Assembly: GCA_030684355.1 (NCBI GenBank)
Contig: JAUXTN010000253.1
Location: 1-54,306, forward strand
Reading direction: 5' to 3'
Source of the DNA: Pseudomonadota bacterium
GTDB lineage: Bacteria > Myxococcota_A > UBA796 > SXON01
DNA: 54,306 bases
The notes below the pieces were generated by a model, which searched no databases, was not told where the DNA came from, and was given only the letters and a program-made list of their open reading frames with translations. The first letter of the stretch is position 1; each line of letters begins with the position of its first letter. This document shows, one piece after another, positions 53,792 to 54,306 of the stretch. The position numbers were made by a program, and so were the translations under genes.

Positions 53792-54306
53792 GCGCGCGCG
53801 CCCTCCATCTGGTCCCGACGATTCCGGCCGGCGTGGCGTGGCTCGGGGCATCGGCCGCCGTCGGGGTGACCGACGCGACCGGCTCCCTCATGGAGTACCT
53901 CGCGGCGGGCTTCACCTCGGACGACTGGACGGATGCGCTCCTGGGCGCGCCGGCGAAGGACATCCGGGTTCCGCCCCTAAAGGACACGCTCGCCCTCTGG
54001 CGCAAGCGGAAGGTCGTCGACACGGACACGTTCGCGAAGCTCACGGACGAGCTGAAGGGCCAGTCGGGTCGGCTCGTCGGAATCTGGGACACGCGGTTCG
54101 TGGACGACGTCTACGCCTCGCTCTTCGATGCCCTCGCGAACGGCTGGACGCTCTCCGAGTGGATGCCGAAAGCGCAGAGCCTTCTCGACCAGTACGGGGC
54201 GGACCCGAGCGTCCGGATCTTCTCGGGCGACCGCTGGTCGGCGTGGTACGCGGATCTCGTTTTCCGCAACGCGAACGCGGCGGCAACAGCCGGGGGCCGT
54301 TACGCC
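53788..54306 (+). CDS. MuF-like minor head protein, N-terminal part (gene crosses the contig ends)
   Basis: Codons 1-173 of the minor head gene, starting by ATGA overlap with the portal stop. The last 47 codons are the repeated 141 bases; on the circle the gene continues at position 142 and ends at 465, so the full protein has 280 residues. The N-terminal part is helical, with a stretch 'VDTDTFAKLTDELKGQSGRLVGIWDTRFVDDVYASLFDAL'-like helices typical of portal-associated proteins. Function as in the entry at 1-465. Confidence 0.85.
   Translation, partial: MSARALHLVPTIPAGVAWLGASAAVGVTDATGSLMEYLAAGFTSDDWTDALLGAPAKDIRVPPLKDTLALWRKRKVVDTDTFAKLTDELKGQSGRLVGIWDTRFVDDVYASLFDALANGWTLSEWMPKAQSLLDQYGADPSVRIFSGDRWSAWYADLVFRNANAAATAGGRYA
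54166..54306. repeat. Right copy of 141-bp terminal direct repeat
   Basis: Identical to bases 1-141. It lies inside the minor head gene, and removing one copy restores a single uninterrupted reading frame. Confidence 0.95.

Overview
The window is the complete genome of a tailed, GC-rich double-stranded DNA bacteriophage, assembled as a circle. The first 141 bases are repeated exactly as the last 141, and the minor head gene runs across that junction, so the unique length is about 54,165 bp. No ribosomal, tRNA, integrase or transposase gene is visible. The host cannot be named from the sequence. High GC, Shine-Dalgarno sites of the GGAGG type and many GTG starts point to a high-GC bacterium. 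Export signals, lipoprotein signals and an NlpC/P60 lysin point loosely to a diderm host.

Layout, reading rightwards round the circle. (1) Packaging and head, 47.6-54.3 kb continuing into 0-4 kb: small terminase, large terminase, a five-gene accessory cassette with its own consensus promoter, a portal resembling Mu gp29, a MuF-type minor head protein, a protease/scaffold gene with an internal scaffold start (as Mu I/Z), a decoration protein and the major capsid protein. (2) 4.0-7.2 kb: three consecutive genes with Sec-type signal peptides, the last a seven-bladed beta-propeller. (3) 7.3-10.5 kb: a lipoprotein, a small protein of possible anti-defence type, membrane proteins (holin candidates) and an NlpC/P60 endolysin. 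(4) 10.5-24 kb: connector proteins resembling Mu gp36, gp37 and gpG, tail tube, a -1 frameshifted tail assembly chaperone, a 1,597-residue tape measure (a long siphovirus-type tail), and tail-tip proteins. (5) 24-26.7 kb: a leftward operon of nine small genes. (6) 26.7-27.2 kb: a divergent control region with palindromes, hairpins and a leftward terminator-like element. (7) 27.2-47.6 kb: a rightward early operon of small, tightly overlapped genes. It contains an HTH regulator, a putative recombination set (annealing-like protein, PD-(D/E)XK nuclease, RusA), a sliding-clamp-like protein, a DnaQ-like exonuclease, a C5-cytosine methyltransferase with a second gene inside it, a lambda O-like initiator with an iteron-like origin, a DnaC-like helicase loader, several HNH proteins and a Lar-like protein.

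How it works together: head assembly follows the Mu plan, but there is no Mu transposition module and the tail is long and non-contractile. Replication appears to rely on the host polymerase, recruited by the O/P-like pair. Recombination and resolution functions would process concatemers for the terminase. Modification and Lar-like functions may protect the DNA. Most starts overlap the previous stop as ATGA or GTGA, so translation is strongly coupled.
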